35,003 nucleotides of DNA from Alphaproteobacteria bacterium (GCA_003250275.1 QKGW01000032.1:1-35003), one strand, 5' to 3'. Shown: positions 1 to 10,159, counted from the first letter of the stretch. Notes: generated by a model not told the origin, from the sequence alone. Translations and numbers: made by a program.

Positions 1-723
1 CGCGCCCATGATCACGACGCGGCTGGAAAGCTGATCCTCGTGCCCGAACACCGCGAGCGCGCGCTGCGTTTTGGCGGTCTCGGTGATGAAGTAGACGTCG
101 TCGCCCGGCTGCATGATGTCGTCGCCGGTCGGCACCCAGGCGCGTTCGTCGCGGATGATGCCGAGGATGGTGATCGAAAGCTCGGGGAAGAGCTGCGAGA
201 GCTGGCGCAGCGGGGTGTTGAGGATCGGGCAGTTCTGCGAGGCGCGCGCGCCGATCAGGCGCACCTTGTCCCCCGCCAGCGGGATCACGTCGAGCGCGCC
301 AGGCACTTCGAGAAGCCGCGTCACCGACTGCGCCACCTCGTACTCGGGCGAGATGATCACGTCGATCGGCATGTTCTCGCGCGAATAGAGGTTCGCCCAG
401 ATCGGCGAAAGGTAGCTCTGCGAGCGTACGCGCGCGATCTTGGTCGGCACCTTGAAGAGCGAATGCGCGACCTGGCAGGCGACCATGTTGACTTCGTCGG
501 TGGGCGTCACCGCGATCATCATGTCCGCGGTGTTCGCGCCCGCCTGCTCGAGCGTCTGCGGGTGCGCCGCATGGCCGACCACGGCCTGCACGTCGAGCTG
601 ATCCTGGATCTTGCGGATCAGCTCCGGCCGCCGGTCGACGACGGTGATATCGGCATCCTCGGCCGCGAGATAGCGGGCGATGTTGAAACCCACCTGACCG
701 GCGCCGCAAATCAAAACCCGCAT
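1..723 (-). CDS. trkA: Trk potassium uptake regulator TrkA (N-terminal part, cut by window edge)
   Basis: Peripheral NAD(H)-binding subunit that gates the Trk K+ channel on the cytoplasmic face. Translating the minus strand from the ATG at 721-723 gives 241 open codons to the window edge. The protein opens with a Rossmann motif, MRVLICGAGQVGFN (GxGxxG at residues 7-12), and an acidic residue (D30) ends the second beta strand, as in NAD-binding RCK_N domains. An RCK_C-like stretch follows at about residues 145-225. TrkA is normally about 458 residues with two RCK modules, so the second half lies beyond the left edge. It follows ntrX by 18 bases with an AAGGA ribosome site, matching the common alphaproteobacterial ntrYX-trkA order. 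The family call is confident; completeness cannot be judged. Confidence 0.93.
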   Translation of the reverse strand, partial: MRVLICGAGQVGFNIARYLAAEDADITVVDRRPELIRKIQDQLDVQAVVGHAAHPQTLEQAGANTADMMIAVTPTDEVNMVACQVAHSLFKVPTKIARVRSQSYLSPIWANLYSRENMPIDVIISPEYEVAQSVTRLLEVPGALDVIPLAGDKVRLIGARASQNCPILNTPLRQLSQLFPELSITILGIIRDERAWVPTGDDIMQPGDDVYFITETAKTQRALAVFGHEDQLSSRVVIMGA

Positions 724-741
724 GATGGCCGCTTCCTTGTA

Positions 742-2130
742 TCAGCGCGAATGTTCGTCGGCGAAGATGCCGAGAGACTTGAGCTTGCGGTGCAGGGCCG
801 ACCGCTCCATGCCGACGAACCCCGCGGTCTTCGAGATGTTGCCGCCGAAGCGGACGAGCTGGCTCGACAGGTAATCGCGCTCGAACAGTTCGCGCGCCTC
901 GCGCAGCGGCAGCGCCATGATCTCGGCGGAATAGCTGCTGTGCAGCGTCACCGGCGCGGTCGCGCCGATTTCGGGCGGCAGCATCTCGGCGGAAATCGGC
1001 GCTTTCGCGTCGCCCGGCGCCATGATCGTCGCCCAGTCCATCGCGTTACGAAGCTGGCGCACGTTGCCGGGCCAGTCGTAGGCGCGCAACGCGGCGAGCG
1101 CGTCTTCGCCGAGGGCGCGCGGCGAGGTACCCGAGGACGCGGCGGCGGCCTTGAGGAACACCCCGGCAAGCTCGGGGATATCCTCGCGGCGCTCGCGCAG
1201 CGGCGGCATCGCGAGCGGCACCACCGCGAGGCGGTAGTAGAGGTCCTCGCGGAACAGACCTTCGGAAATCGCGCGGGTGAGGTCGCGGTTGGTGGTCGAG
1301 ATCACCCGCACGTCGACCTTGACGCGGCCGTGCCCGCCGAGGCGCTCGAAGCTCTGATCCTGGAGCACGCGGACGATCTTGCCCTGGGTTTCGAGCGGCA
1401 TGTCGGCGACTTCGTCGAGCAGCAGGGTGCCGCCGTGGGCGCGTTCGAACACGCCGGGATGGCCGGGGCTGTCCGGTCCCGCGTAGCCCGGCTCGGCGCC
1501 GAAGAGCTCGCGCTCCATCCGGTCCGGGTGCATCGCCGCGCAATTGACCACCACGAACGGCCCGTTGCAGCGCTTCGACTGCACATGGATTTGCCGCGCC
1601 ACCACTTCCTTGCCCGCGCCCGCGGGGCCGGTGATCAGCACGCGCGAGCCGGTCGGCGCAACGCGCTCGACGATCTGGCGCACCTGCTGCACCGCTGGCG
1701 ACGAGCCGATCAGGTCAGCCGCCGAACCGGTGAGCGCGCGCAGATTGCGGTTCTCGGTGCGCAGCGTGCTGGCTTCGAGCGCGCGTTCCACCACCAGCAA
1801 CAGGCGCTGCATCTTGAACGGCTTCTCGATGAAGTCGTAGGCGCCTTCCTTGAGCGCGGCGACGGCGGTCTCGACGGTGCCGTGGCCCGAAATCATCACC
1901 ACCGGCAGGTCGGGATCGCGCTTGCGGATTTCGCGCAGGATGCCGAGGCCGTCGAGACGGCTGCCCTCGAGCCAGACATCGAGAATGACGAGGTGCGGCC
2001 GACGCTCCTTCACCGCGGCAAGAGCGGAATCCGCGTCGCTCGCCTCGCGCGGCGTGTAGCCTTCGTCTTCCAAAATACCGGCAACCAACATGCGGATGTC
2101 GGCTTCGTCGTCGACGATCAGGATATCCAT
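742..2130 (-). CDS. ntrX: Nitrogen/redox response regulator NtrX
   Basis: Response regulator partner of NtrY, controlling nitrogen, respiratory or envelope genes in alphaproteobacteria. Visible order: receiver domain (phospho-acceptor Asp51 in ILDVW, Lys103 in EKPF), AAA+ domain with Walker A GPAGAGKE (Lys174) and Walker B LLLDEVAD, and a C-terminal Fis-type helix-turn-helix (GNISKTAGFVGMERSALHRK). The loop that carries GAFTGA in sigma-54 activators instead reads FGAEPGYAGPDSPGHPG, so classic sigma-54 contact is unlikely. That is known for NtrX in this class. I chose the ATG at 2130, with AAGAG five bases upstream; a GTG two codons earlier (2136) is the alternative. ntrY ends about 20 bases upstream, so the pair is one transcription unit. 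Confidence 0.95.
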   Translation of the reverse strand: MDILIVDDEADIRMLVAGILEDEGYTPREASDADSALAAVKERRPHLVILDVWLEGSRLDGLGILREIRKRDPDLPVVMISGHGTVETAVAALKEGAYDFIEKPFKMQRLLLVVERALEASTLRTENRNLRALTGSAADLIGSSPAVQQVRQIVERVAPTGSRVLITGPAGAGKEVVARQIHVQSKRCNGPFVVVNCAAMHPDRMERELFGAEPGYAGPDSPGHPGVFERAHGGTLLLDEVADMPLETQGKIVRVLQDQSFERLGGHGRVKVDVRVISTTNRDLTRAISEGLFREDLYYRLAVVPLAMPPLRERREDIPELAGVFLKAAAASSGTSPRALGEDALAALRAYDWPGNVRQLRNAMDWATIMAPGDAKAPISAEMLPPEIGATAPVTLHSSYSAEIMALPLREARELFERDYLSSQLVRFGGNISKTAGFVGMERSALHRKLKSLGIFADEHSR

Positions 2131-2152
2131 GGACACTCTTTTTCACACGTCT

Positions 2153-4447
2153 TTATGCATTCGGGGCCTCGCCTTCCGGCATGGCCTCGGCCGCGGCGGC
2201 AGCCGCGGGGAATTCCAAGATGATCCGCGCGCCCTGAGTGGGCTGCAAGTCGCGCCCGGTGTCAAGCGCAGAGGCGTCGGAAGCGTCTTCGGCATCTTCC
2301 AATCGCAGATGTCCGTTATGATCTTCCATGATCTTCTTCACGATCGCCAGCCCCAGGCCGGTTCCCTTGGTGCGATTGGTGACATAGGGATCGGTCAGGC
2401 GCTCGCGCCCCTGCGACGGCAGGCCGGTGCCGTTGTCGGCGATCTCCACGCGAATCCCCTCTTCCACCGCGCGCACCGCGATCTGGATCGCGCCTCGCGG
2501 TTCGGGCCGCGTCTTCTGGCGCTCCTCGATCGATTCGATCGCGTTCTTGAGGATGTTGGTGAGGCACTGCGCGACCAGCCCCCGGTCGCATTCGACCATC
2601 GTCGGGCGTCCCGGCAGTTCGACGGCGAAGGCGATGGTCGGATACGCGCCGCGCTGCAATTCCGCCGCCTGCTGCACCAGCAGCGAGAGGTTTTCGCGGG
2701 CGAACTGCGGCGTCGGCATCCGTGCGAACGAGGAAAACTCGTCGACGAGGCGGCGGATGTCGCCGACCTGCCGCACGATCGTTTCGGTGAGGCCCTGGAA
2801 GGTCTCGCCGCCCTCGGCGATCTGCGGCGCGTACTTGCGTTGCAGGCGCTCGGCGGAAAGCTGGATCGGCGTCAGCGGGTTCTTGATTTCGTGCGCGATC
2901 CGGCGCGCCACGTCGGACCATGCGGCGGCCCGCTGCGCCGCCTGAAGCTCGGTGACATCGTCGAAGGTGAGAACATAGCCGATGACGTCGAGCCCCGAGA
3001 ACTCGGTGCCGACGCGCACCAGGAGGGTGCGTTCGTGGCCGTTGCGGCGGATGCTCACCGGTTTCTGCACCGCGCGCCCGGTGATGTGGCGCATTTCGGT
3101 GAAGGCAGAGTCGAGTTCGGGCGACAACTCGGCGAGCATCTTGCCGACCGCCGTCGGCGCGTCGATGCCGAGAAGTTCCGCCGCCGAGGGGTTCACCGCG
3201 CGCACCCGGCCGACCGCGTCGAGCCCGAGCACGCCCGCAGAAACGCCGGTCAGCACCGCCTCGGTGAAGCGGCGGCGGGTGTCGAGCTGTTCGTTGGCTT
3301 CGAGCAGGCGTTCGCGCTGATCGGCGAGTTGGATCAGCATCCGGTTGAACGCGCGGGAAAGCACCGAAACCTCGTCGGCGTAGGCGTACTCGCGCACCCG
3401 TGCGGACAGATCGCCCTCGCCCACCTTCTCCGCCGCGCCGATCAGTTCGGAGATCGGCTGCACCAGCTTGTTGGAGAGCGTGAGGCCGAGCCACATCGCA
3501 GTGAGCAGCAGCAGCAGCGAGACGAGGATATAGACCAGGGTAAAGGTCAGCTCGAAGTCCCACCGCTCGATTTCGAGCGCCTGATAGGCCTGCACCGCCT
3601 TCTGCGCTTGCTCGATGTGGCCGATCACCGTCGCGTCGACGAAGCGGCCGATGTAGAGGAAGTTCTCGCCCGGCGCGAGCACGTCGAGGCGGATCAGCGC
3701 GCGCACCCGGTCGTCGTTGCCGCTGGTGAGGAGCGCCACCTCGCCGCGCTTCGCCTTCTCCAGCGCCCACATCGGCACGTCTTCGTACTGCAGCGAGAAG
3801 GTGAAGCCCGCGCGCGCCATCACGTCGCCGGTCTCGTTGAAGATCACCGCCTCGGAGAGGCCGCGCTGCAACGTCTCCTGGCGCATGAACGCGTCCATCC
3901 GCGCGTTGGAAATATAAAGCGAATCCCAATTGCGCGAGACGTCCTGTGCCATGCTGAGCGCGTCGGTGGCGACCGCCTGCTGGTGCTCCTTGAGATAGGC
4001 CTCGGCGACCACCAGGGACTCGTGCACGGCGGTGCCGACGCGGTTGGAGAACCACCCCTGCAGACCGTTGTGGAAGAACAGCGCCGAGAAGGTGCCGACG
4101 AGCACCGTCGGGATCACCGAGAGCAGTGCGAAGCTCAGCACCAGGCGGCTTTGCAGGCGCGAGCCCGCCGCGCCGCGCCGCCGCTCGGCGTAGATCTGCA
4201 CCAGCCGCTTGCCGACGAGGATCGAGAGCGCGAGCAGGAACGCGAGATCGAGGTTGAGGTAGACGAACGCGAGATCGGGCGACGGACGGAACGGCCCCGC
4301 CTCGAACAGCGCGGCCATGGTCAGAAGGCCGGACACCAGCGCGCCGAGCGCGAGCAGAAACGCGAGTTTACGCCCAAGCCGCACCCGCCGCGCCCAAAGT
4401 CCCAGGCGCATCCCCAGGCGATGTTTCGACTTGGGCGGCGTCACCAT
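2153..4447 (-). CDS. ntrY: Membrane sensor histidine kinase NtrY
   Basis: Inner-membrane kinase of the NtrY-NtrX system, 764 residues, the usual size. It has two N-terminal hydrophobic segments (about 28-48 and 60-80), a third at 102-126, a sensory region of about 170 residues, and a membrane segment at 298-325. Then come HAMP (about 326-380), PAS (about 390-500), HisKA with phospho-acceptor His519 in RIAHEIKNPL, and a HATPase domain with N-box NILKNAIESI, DNGTGLP and GTGLGLAIVKKI. The gene begins 10 bases after ntrC ends, which suggests co-transcription from upstream of dusB or ntrB. The C-terminus carries an acidic and alanine-rich tail after the ATPase domain. The signal it detects cannot be read from the sequence. 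Confidence 0.95.
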   Translation of the reverse strand: MVTPPKSKHRLGMRLGLWARRVRLGRKLAFLLALGALVSGLLTMAALFEAGPFRPSPDLAFVYLNLDLAFLLALSILVGKRLVQIYAERRRGAAGSRLQSRLVLSFALLSVIPTVLVGTFSALFFHNGLQGWFSNRVGTAVHESLVVAEAYLKEHQQAVATDALSMAQDVSRNWDSLYISNARMDAFMRQETLQRGLSEAVIFNETGDVMARAGFTFSLQYEDVPMWALEKAKRGEVALLTSGNDDRVRALIRLDVLAPGENFLYIGRFVDATVIGHIEQAQKAVQAYQALEIERWDFELTFTLVYILVSLLLLLTAMWLGLTLSNKLVQPISELIGAAEKVGEGDLSARVREYAYADEVSVLSRAFNRMLIQLADQRERLLEANEQLDTRRRFTEAVLTGVSAGVLGLDAVGRVRAVNPSAAELLGIDAPTAVGKMLAELSPELDSAFTEMRHITGRAVQKPVSIRRNGHERTLLVRVGTEFSGLDVIGYVLTFDDVTELQAAQRAAAWSDVARRIAHEIKNPLTPIQLSAERLQRKYAPQIAEGGETFQGLTETIVRQVGDIRRLVDEFSSFARMPTPQFARENLSLLVQQAAELQRGAYPTIAFAVELPGRPTMVECDRGLVAQCLTNILKNAIESIEERQKTRPEPRGAIQIAVRAVEEGIRVEIADNGTGLPSQGRERLTDPYVTNRTKGTGLGLAIVKKIMEDHNGHLRLEDAEDASDASALDTGRDLQPTQGARIILEFPAAAAAAEAMPEGEAPNA

Positions 4448-4457
4448 GACGCGCGCC

Positions 4458-5900
<1,443 letters not shown>

Positions 5901-5928
5901 GGGTTTGCGTCTTTCTTTCTGATTGTCG

Positions 5929-7053
5929 TCAGGCGACCGGCAGCATCACGCGGAAGATCGTCTTCTTCGGCTGGCAATCGAACTCGATGATGCCACCATG
6001 GTCGTCGACGATCTTGGCCACCAGCGACAAGCCGAGGCCGGAACCGCTCGACTTGGTGGTGACGAAGGGATCGAAGAGGTTCTGGCGCAGTTCCTTCGGG
6101 ATGCCCGCGCCGTTGTCCTGCACCGTCACCACCAGCGGCACGTGCTGGCGGCTGTCTGCGCCGCCCGGCACCGCGAGGCGGATGCCGTGCTGGTAGTTGG
6201 TGGAGATAACGATCTCCGGGGCGTCCTTGGGGCACGCCTCGGCAGCGTTCTTGACGAGGTTGAGGAACACCTGGATCAGCTGATCGCGGTCCCCCAGCAC
6301 CGGCGGCAGCGACGGGTCGTACATCTCGACGATGCGGATGCCCTTGGCGAAGCCGTTCTCGGCGACGCGGCGGACGTGTTCCAGCACCTGATGGATGTTG
6401 ACCGGCTGGCGCATCAGCTGCGGCTTGTCGGAGAACGCCTCCATCCGGTCGACCAGCGCGACGATGCGGTCGGCCTCGTCGCAGATCAGCCGGGTCAGGG
6501 TGCGGTCGTCCTCGCTCGCGTTCTGTTCGAGAAGCTGCGCCGCGCCGCGGATGCCCGAGAGCGGGTTTTTGACCTCGTGCGCGAGCAGGCGCGCCATCGC
6601 CGTCACCGAGCGGGCGACGTTGCGGTGGCTCAACTGCTGGCCGATCTTCTTCGCGATCGAGTGCTCGTGCATCGAGAGCACGACGCAACGGTTGTCGTCG
6701 AACACCGGCGCGACCTGCACCGTCATCGTGCGCGGGCCGGTGCGCGGGGTATCGAGCTCGACGCCGTATTCGGAATAGCGGCAGTGATCGGCGCGGCACT
6801 GATCGAGGAGCGCGTACGCCGGGCTGTCCTTCGGCACGAAATCCGAAAGCGGCAGCCCGATCATGTGCGAGCCGCCGGTTTCGAACAGCGCCTCGGCGGC
6901 GGCGTTGACGTAGGTGATGTGGTTCTCGGCATCGAGCGCCACGACCGCCTCCGGCAGCGCGTGCAGGACGCCCGCCATCTCCTCGGCGCTGGCCGGCTGC
7001 GCCTTGCCCTTCTCCGCCTTCTTGGCGTTCTGGAACTTGCTGAACATCGACAT
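5929..7053 (-). CDS. ntrB: Nitrogen sensor histidine kinase/phosphatase NtrB
   Basis: Soluble kinase/phosphatase that sets NtrC phosphorylation in response to PII proteins. It has 374 residues and no membrane segment. A PAS domain occupies about residues 25-130, then HisKA with acceptor His159 (LLAHEVKNPLSGIRG), N-box NLVKNAAEAC, and ATP-lid motifs DNGAGIP and SGSGLGLSLVAKIV. The start is the ATG at 7051-7053, which shares one base with the dusB stop (TGATG on the coding strand), a standard stop-start coupling. An upstream in-frame extension to 7350 would lie inside dusB and looks like noncoding-frame protein, so I exclude it. The dusB-ntrB-ntrC order is the classical nifR3-ntrBC arrangement of alphaproteobacteria. 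Confidence 0.96.
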   Translation of the reverse strand: MSMFSKFQNAKKAEKGKAQPASAEEMAGVLHALPEAVVALDAENHITYVNAAAEALFETGGSHMIGLPLSDFVPKDSPAYALLDQCRADHCRYSEYGVELDTPRTGPRTMTVQVAPVFDDNRCVVLSMHEHSIAKKIGQQLSHRNVARSVTAMARLLAHEVKNPLSGIRGAAQLLEQNASEDDRTLTRLICDEADRIVALVDRMEAFSDKPQLMRQPVNIHQVLEHVRRVAENGFAKGIRIVEMYDPSLPPVLGDRDQLIQVFLNLVKNAAEACPKDAPEIVISTNYQHGIRLAVPGGADSRQHVPLVVTVQDNGAGIPKELRQNLFDPFVTTKSSGSGLGLSLVAKIVDDHGGIIEFDCQPKKTIFRVMLPVA

Positions 7054-8048
7054 CAGGCGGCCAAACTCCTTGCGTGATTCATGGCGCGGCGGAAGAGATC
7101 GGCGATCGCCTCGCGGGTTTCCTCGACGGTTTCGGCGGCGAACACCCGTTCGCGCGCGGCGGCGGCGCCGTCGATGCCGCGGATCGCCCAGGCGACGTGC
7201 TTGCGTGCCGCGCGCAGCCCGGCGAACGCGCCGTATTCGGCGAGCATCGCGTCGAGATGCTCGATCAGGATCGTTTCGCGCTCGGCGAGATCGGGCTCGG
7301 GCGGCATCTCGCCGGTCGCGAGCCCTCGGGCGACGTGCCCGGCCAGCCATGGTCGCCCGCAGGCGGCGCGCCCGATCATCACCCCCGCCGCGCCCGACTC
7401 CGCGAGCGCGCGGCGAGCCGAAGCGAGATCGCAGACGTCGCCGTTGGCGATCACCGGCACCGCAACGGCCTCCGCGACCGCCGCGATCGCACGCCAGTCG
7501 GCGATGCCGGAATAGAGTTGATCGCGGGTGCGCCCGTGCACCGTCACCATGCGCGCGCCGGCATCGGCCATCCGCCGCGCGAATTCGGGCGCGTTGCGGT
7601 TTTCGTCATCCCAGCCGAGGCGGATCTTCACCGAAACCGGCAGATCGACCGCCGCCGACACCGCCGAAACGATCGCCGCGGCCCGTTCCGGTTCGCGCAT
7701 CAGCACTGCGCCGCCGCCGGATTTCGCGATTTTCTTCGCCGGGCAGCCCATGTTGACGTCGATTGCCGCCGCCCCGGCTTCCGCCGCGATACGCGCGGCC
7801 TCGGCCATCTTCTCCGGCTCGCCGCCGACGAGTTGCACCACCAGCGGCGCCTCGGCGGAAAAGTCGAGGCTGCGGCGGTTGGTCTTGCCGCCGTGGGCGA
7901 GCAGGCTCGACGCGAACATCTCCGAAACCACCGCGGGCGCGCCGAAGCGCCGCGCAAGCCGACGGAACGGCGCGTCGGTCACGCCGGACATCGGCGCGAG
8001 CACAACCAGAGGCGAGGATAGCTGCGTAAGATCGGTCAACGGCACCAT
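7053..8048 (-). CDS. dusB: tRNA-dihydrouridine synthase DusB (NifR3)
   Basis: FMN enzyme that reduces uridine to dihydrouridine in the D-loop of tRNAs with NADPH. Seen: TIM-barrel start LVVLAPMSGVTDAPFRRL, the catalytic-cysteine motif NMGCPAKKI, and the phosphate-binding end VMIGRAACGRPWL. Length is about 331 residues (E. coli DusB 321). I prefer the ATG at 8048 because it puts 14 residues before LVVLAPM, as in known DusB. An in-frame GTG at 8078 would add ten residues, and neither has a strong ribosome site. It is first in the operon, and its stop overlaps the ntrB start. DusB is often the first gene of ntrBC operons, as fis partner dusB is in enterics. Confidence 0.95.
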   Translation of the reverse strand: MVPLTDLTQLSSPLVVLAPMSGVTDAPFRRLARRFGAPAVVSEMFASSLLAHGGKTNRRSLDFSAEAPLVVQLVGGEPEKMAEAARIAAEAGAAAIDVNMGCPAKKIAKSGGGAVLMREPERAAAIVSAVSAAVDLPVSVKIRLGWDDENRNAPEFARRMADAGARMVTVHGRTRDQLYSGIADWRAIAAVAEAVAVPVIANGDVCDLASARRALAESGAAGVMIGRAACGRPWLAGHVARGLATGEMPPEPDLAERETILIEHLDAMLAEYGAFAGLRAARKHVAWAIRGIDGAAAARERVFAAETVEETREAIADLFRRAMNHARSLAA

Positions 8049-8270
8049 CTCGGACACCAAAATTCGGGCGTATTCCACCCAATGATTGCCTGCAATTCAA
8101 GCAAATTCGGCACTGATTGAACAAATATGCGGCCCCGCCTACGAAGTAGTCAACGCCTCGCAATCGCTACTGCCCGCCCGGCGGGCACGCTTTAGAGGAA
8201 TCCATGGCATATGACAAAGAACCGCGATACCGTGGGGACCGACGAACTGAATACGGGTACGGGGGACCGG
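8049..8270. promoter_or_regulatory. Divergent intergenic region dusB / ispDF
   Basis: This 222-base region must hold promoters for the dusB-ntrBC operon (leftward) and ispDF (rightward). It is AT-richer near 8090-8130. An inverted repeat at 8171-8187, TGCCCGC-CCG-GCGGGCA, lies in the probable ispDF leader. No convincing sigma-54 site (GG and GC 10 bases apart) was found, and no clear sigma-70 pair stands out by eye. Confidence 0.5.
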
Positions 8271-9431
8271 ATGAAACGGTGTGTGGCGTTGGTGGTCGCG
8301 GCGGGGCGCGGCGAACGGTTCGGTGGCGATGTTCCCAAGCAGTACCGGACGCTTGGCGACGCGCCGATGTTGCGGCACACCCTCGGGCGATTGTCCGCCC
8401 ATCCGGACATCGCCGAGGTGCGCGCGGTGATCCATCCCAACGACGTCGCCCTCTATGAAGCGGCTGCCAAGGGCCTCGGCCTCGCGCCGCCGATCTTCGG
8501 CGGGCCGGAGCGGCAGGACTCGGTGCGCCTCGGCCTCGAGGCGCTTGCCGCCGACCCGCCCGATCTCGTGTTGATTCACGACGGCGCGCGGCCCTTCGTC
8601 GGCGCAGGCGTGATCGACCGGGTGCTCGACGCCCTCGAACACGCCGACGCGGCGGTGCCTGCCCTGCCGGTGTGCGACACCCTCAAGCGCAGCCTCGACG
8701 ACGGCGGCAGCGAAACCGTCGACCGCGCCAAGGTGTGGCGCGCGCAGACGCCGCAGGGCTTCCGTTTCGCGCCGATCCTCCAGGCGCACCGCGAGACCAA
8801 CGGCCGCTCGCTCACCGACGACACCACCGTCGCCGAGGTCTGCGGCATCGCGGTCGCGATGGTCGACGGCGACGAGCGCAACCTCAAGATCACCACCCCG
8901 AGCGACTTCGAGCACGCTTCCCGCCTGCTCGCCGGGCCGACCGAAACCCGCATCGGCCAGGGCGTCGACGTGCACAAGCTCGGCGAAGGCAACTCGGTGA
9001 CGCTGTGCGGCGTGCTGGTGCCCCACGACCAGGGACTCGTCGGTCATTCCGACGCCGACGTCGCGCTCCACGCCCTCACCGACGCGCTCCTCGGCACCAT
9101 CGCCGCGGGCGACATCGGCCGCCACTTCCCGCCGTCGGACGAGAAATGGCGCGGCGCCGCCTCGGTGCTGTTCGTCAAGCGCGCGGTGGCGCTGGTGAAG
9201 GCGCGCGGCGCGCGCATCGTCAACGCCGACATCACGATTCTCGGCGAAGCGCCGCGAATCGGGCCGCACCGCCGGATGATGACCACCCGCGTCGCGTCGA
9301 TCCTCGGGATCGACAACGGCCGCGTCGGGATCAAGGCGACGACCACCGAGGAACTCGGCTTCATCGGCCGCCGCGAGGGCCTCGCCGCCTTCGCCGTGGT
9401 GACGGTGCAGTGCCCCGCCCAGGTGCCCTGA
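8271..9431 (+). CDS. ispDF: Bifunctional IspD-IspF isoprenoid enzyme
   Basis: Fusion carrying two steps of the MEP isoprenoid pathway: MEP cytidylyltransferase (IspD) and 2-C-methyl-D-erythritol 2,4-cyclodiphosphate synthase (IspF). Residues 1-225 are IspD, with the CTP-binding loop VVAAGRGERFGGDVPKQY, LIHDGARPFV and the TPQGF motif. Residues 226-386 are IspF, with zinc ligands Asp233, His235 (GVDVHKLG) and His267 (HSDADVALHALTD), and the KATTTEELGFIGR loop. I chose the ATG at 8271, which follows GGGGGA at ideal spacing. An in-frame ATG at 8211 would add 20 residues without resemblance to IspD. The fusion is common in alphaproteobacteria. The stop abuts that of cutA, which is read from the other strand. 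Confidence 0.97.
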   Translation: MKRCVALVVAAGRGERFGGDVPKQYRTLGDAPMLRHTLGRLSAHPDIAEVRAVIHPNDVALYEAAAKGLGLAPPIFGGPERQDSVRLGLEALAADPPDLVLIHDGARPFVGAGVIDRVLDALEHADAAVPALPVCDTLKRSLDDGGSETVDRAKVWRAQTPQGFRFAPILQAHRETNGRSLTDDTTVAEVCGIAVAMVDGDERNLKITTPSDFEHASRLLAGPTETRIGQGVDVHKLGEGNSVTLCGVLVPHDQGLVGHSDADVALHALTDALLGTIAAGDIGRHFPPSDEKWRGAASVLFVKRAVALVKARGARIVNADITILGEAPRIGPHRRMMTTRVASILGIDNGRVGIKATTTEELGFIGRREGLAAFAVVTVQCPAQVP

Positions 9432-9761
9432 TCACCCGGCCAGCGTCCGTTCCCCCAGCCATGCGAGATAGGGCGCGCTGCCCGCGACGAGCGGCAGCGC
9501 GACGACACACGGGCATTCGTAGGAGTGCGCGGCGACGATCTCGTCCTTGAGGCGTTCGAACAGATCCTGGCGGGTTTTCAGCACCAGCGCGCACTCGGAG
9601 TCGTCCTGGACCGCGCCGTCCCACCAGTAGAACGAACGGATTTCGCCGACGATGTTGGCGCACGCGGCGAGCCGCGTCTCGACCGCGCGGCGCGCCAAAG
9701 CCTCGGCTTCCGCGCGGTCGCGGGCGGTGACGTAGACGAGACAGAACGGCGTATCGGTCAT
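9432..9761 (-). CDS. cutA: Divalent-cation tolerance protein CutA
   Basis: Small trimeric ferredoxin-like-fold protein linked to copper/divalent cation tolerance; its exact role is unsettled. The 109 residues match the family throughout: YVTARDRAEAEALARRAVE at the start, RLAACANIVGEIRSFYWWDG in the middle, and the C-terminal HSYECPCVVALPLVAGS and YLAWLGE segments. The start is the ATG at 9759-9761 behind a strong GGAGG site; longer in-frame extensions to 10103 run into the neighbouring gene and are rejected. It converges tail to tail with ispDF, with no spare base between the two stop codons (9429-9431 and 9432-9434). Confidence 0.95.
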   Translation of the reverse strand: MTDTPFCLVYVTARDRAEAEALARRAVETRLAACANIVGEIRSFYWWDGAVQDDSECALVLKTRQDLFERLKDEIVAAHSYECPCVVALPLVAGSAPYLAWLGERTLAG

Positions 9762-9839
9762 TTCACGCCTCCGGGATGACAAGCGGACAGAGTCCCGCTT
9801 ACCATGATCGTCTTGCTGACGCCAACGAGGACCGATCGG

Positions 9840-10109
9840 ATGCCCCGCGAGGATGCCCCCCGCCCCACCCCGGCCCAACGCAAATGGCTGCACCGCGGCC
9901 TCACCCAGGCCGGCGGCAAGTTGCCGTTGTTCGACGAGGTGGGACGCCGCGTGAGTAGCCGCATGGTGCAGTCGTGCATCGCGCGCGGCTGGGCGGAGCC
10001 CTGGTTCGCCAACCCGTTGAAGCCGGACTGGCTGGTCTGCCGCCTCACCGCGGAGGGGCGTCGCCTGATTTCCGGCCGCCGCGCCGAACAGGCGCAACTG
10101 CACTCGTAG
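9840..10109 (+). CDS. Small hypothetical protein, winged-helix-like
   Basis: 89-residue protein of unknown function. The ATG at 9840 follows GAGGA at eight bases; an in-frame ATG at 9804 lacks a ribosome site. The sequence starts with a proline-rich tail (PREDAPRPTPAQRKWL). It then gives a pattern like a small winged helix: helix, GRRVSSRMVQSCIARGWAE as a possible recognition-helix region, and the closing strand VCRLTAEGRRLIS, which resembles the LTxxGRxLL wing end of many MarR/PadR-like proteins. That fold is inference. Codon use is like that of the neighbours (GC-rich third positions), so it is probably a real resident gene. It is divergent from cutA and convergent with the tRNA gene. Confidence 0.7.
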   Translation: MPREDAPRPTPAQRKWLHRGLTQAGGKLPLFDEVGRRVSSRMVQSCIARGWAEPWFANPLKPDWLVCRLTAEGRRLISGRRAEQAQLHS

Positions 10110-10121
10110 TCGCAGACTACG
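10105..10121. repeat. Short perfect hairpin at the end of the small winged-helix-like gene
   Basis: CGTAGTC-GCA-GACTACG, a perfect 7-base inverted repeat with a 3-base loop, overlaps the stop codon at 10107-10109. No T-tract follows it on either strand, so terminator function is uncertain. It lies between two convergent units, the small gene and tRNA-Pro. Confidence 0.4.
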
Positions 10122-10159
10122 GGCGCGTAACGAATTCGCGGATTTTCATTGGGGAAAAG

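Noticed and set aside
7054..7350. N-terminal extension of ntrB to 7350
   Set aside because: The extension is Arg-rich antisense-like sequence lying within dusB; the coupled ATG at 7053 gives a normal NtrB.
8049..8210. Sigma-54 promoter upstream of dusB-ntrBC
   Set aside because: CGGCACTGATTGAACA has no GC at the required 10-base distance from GG.
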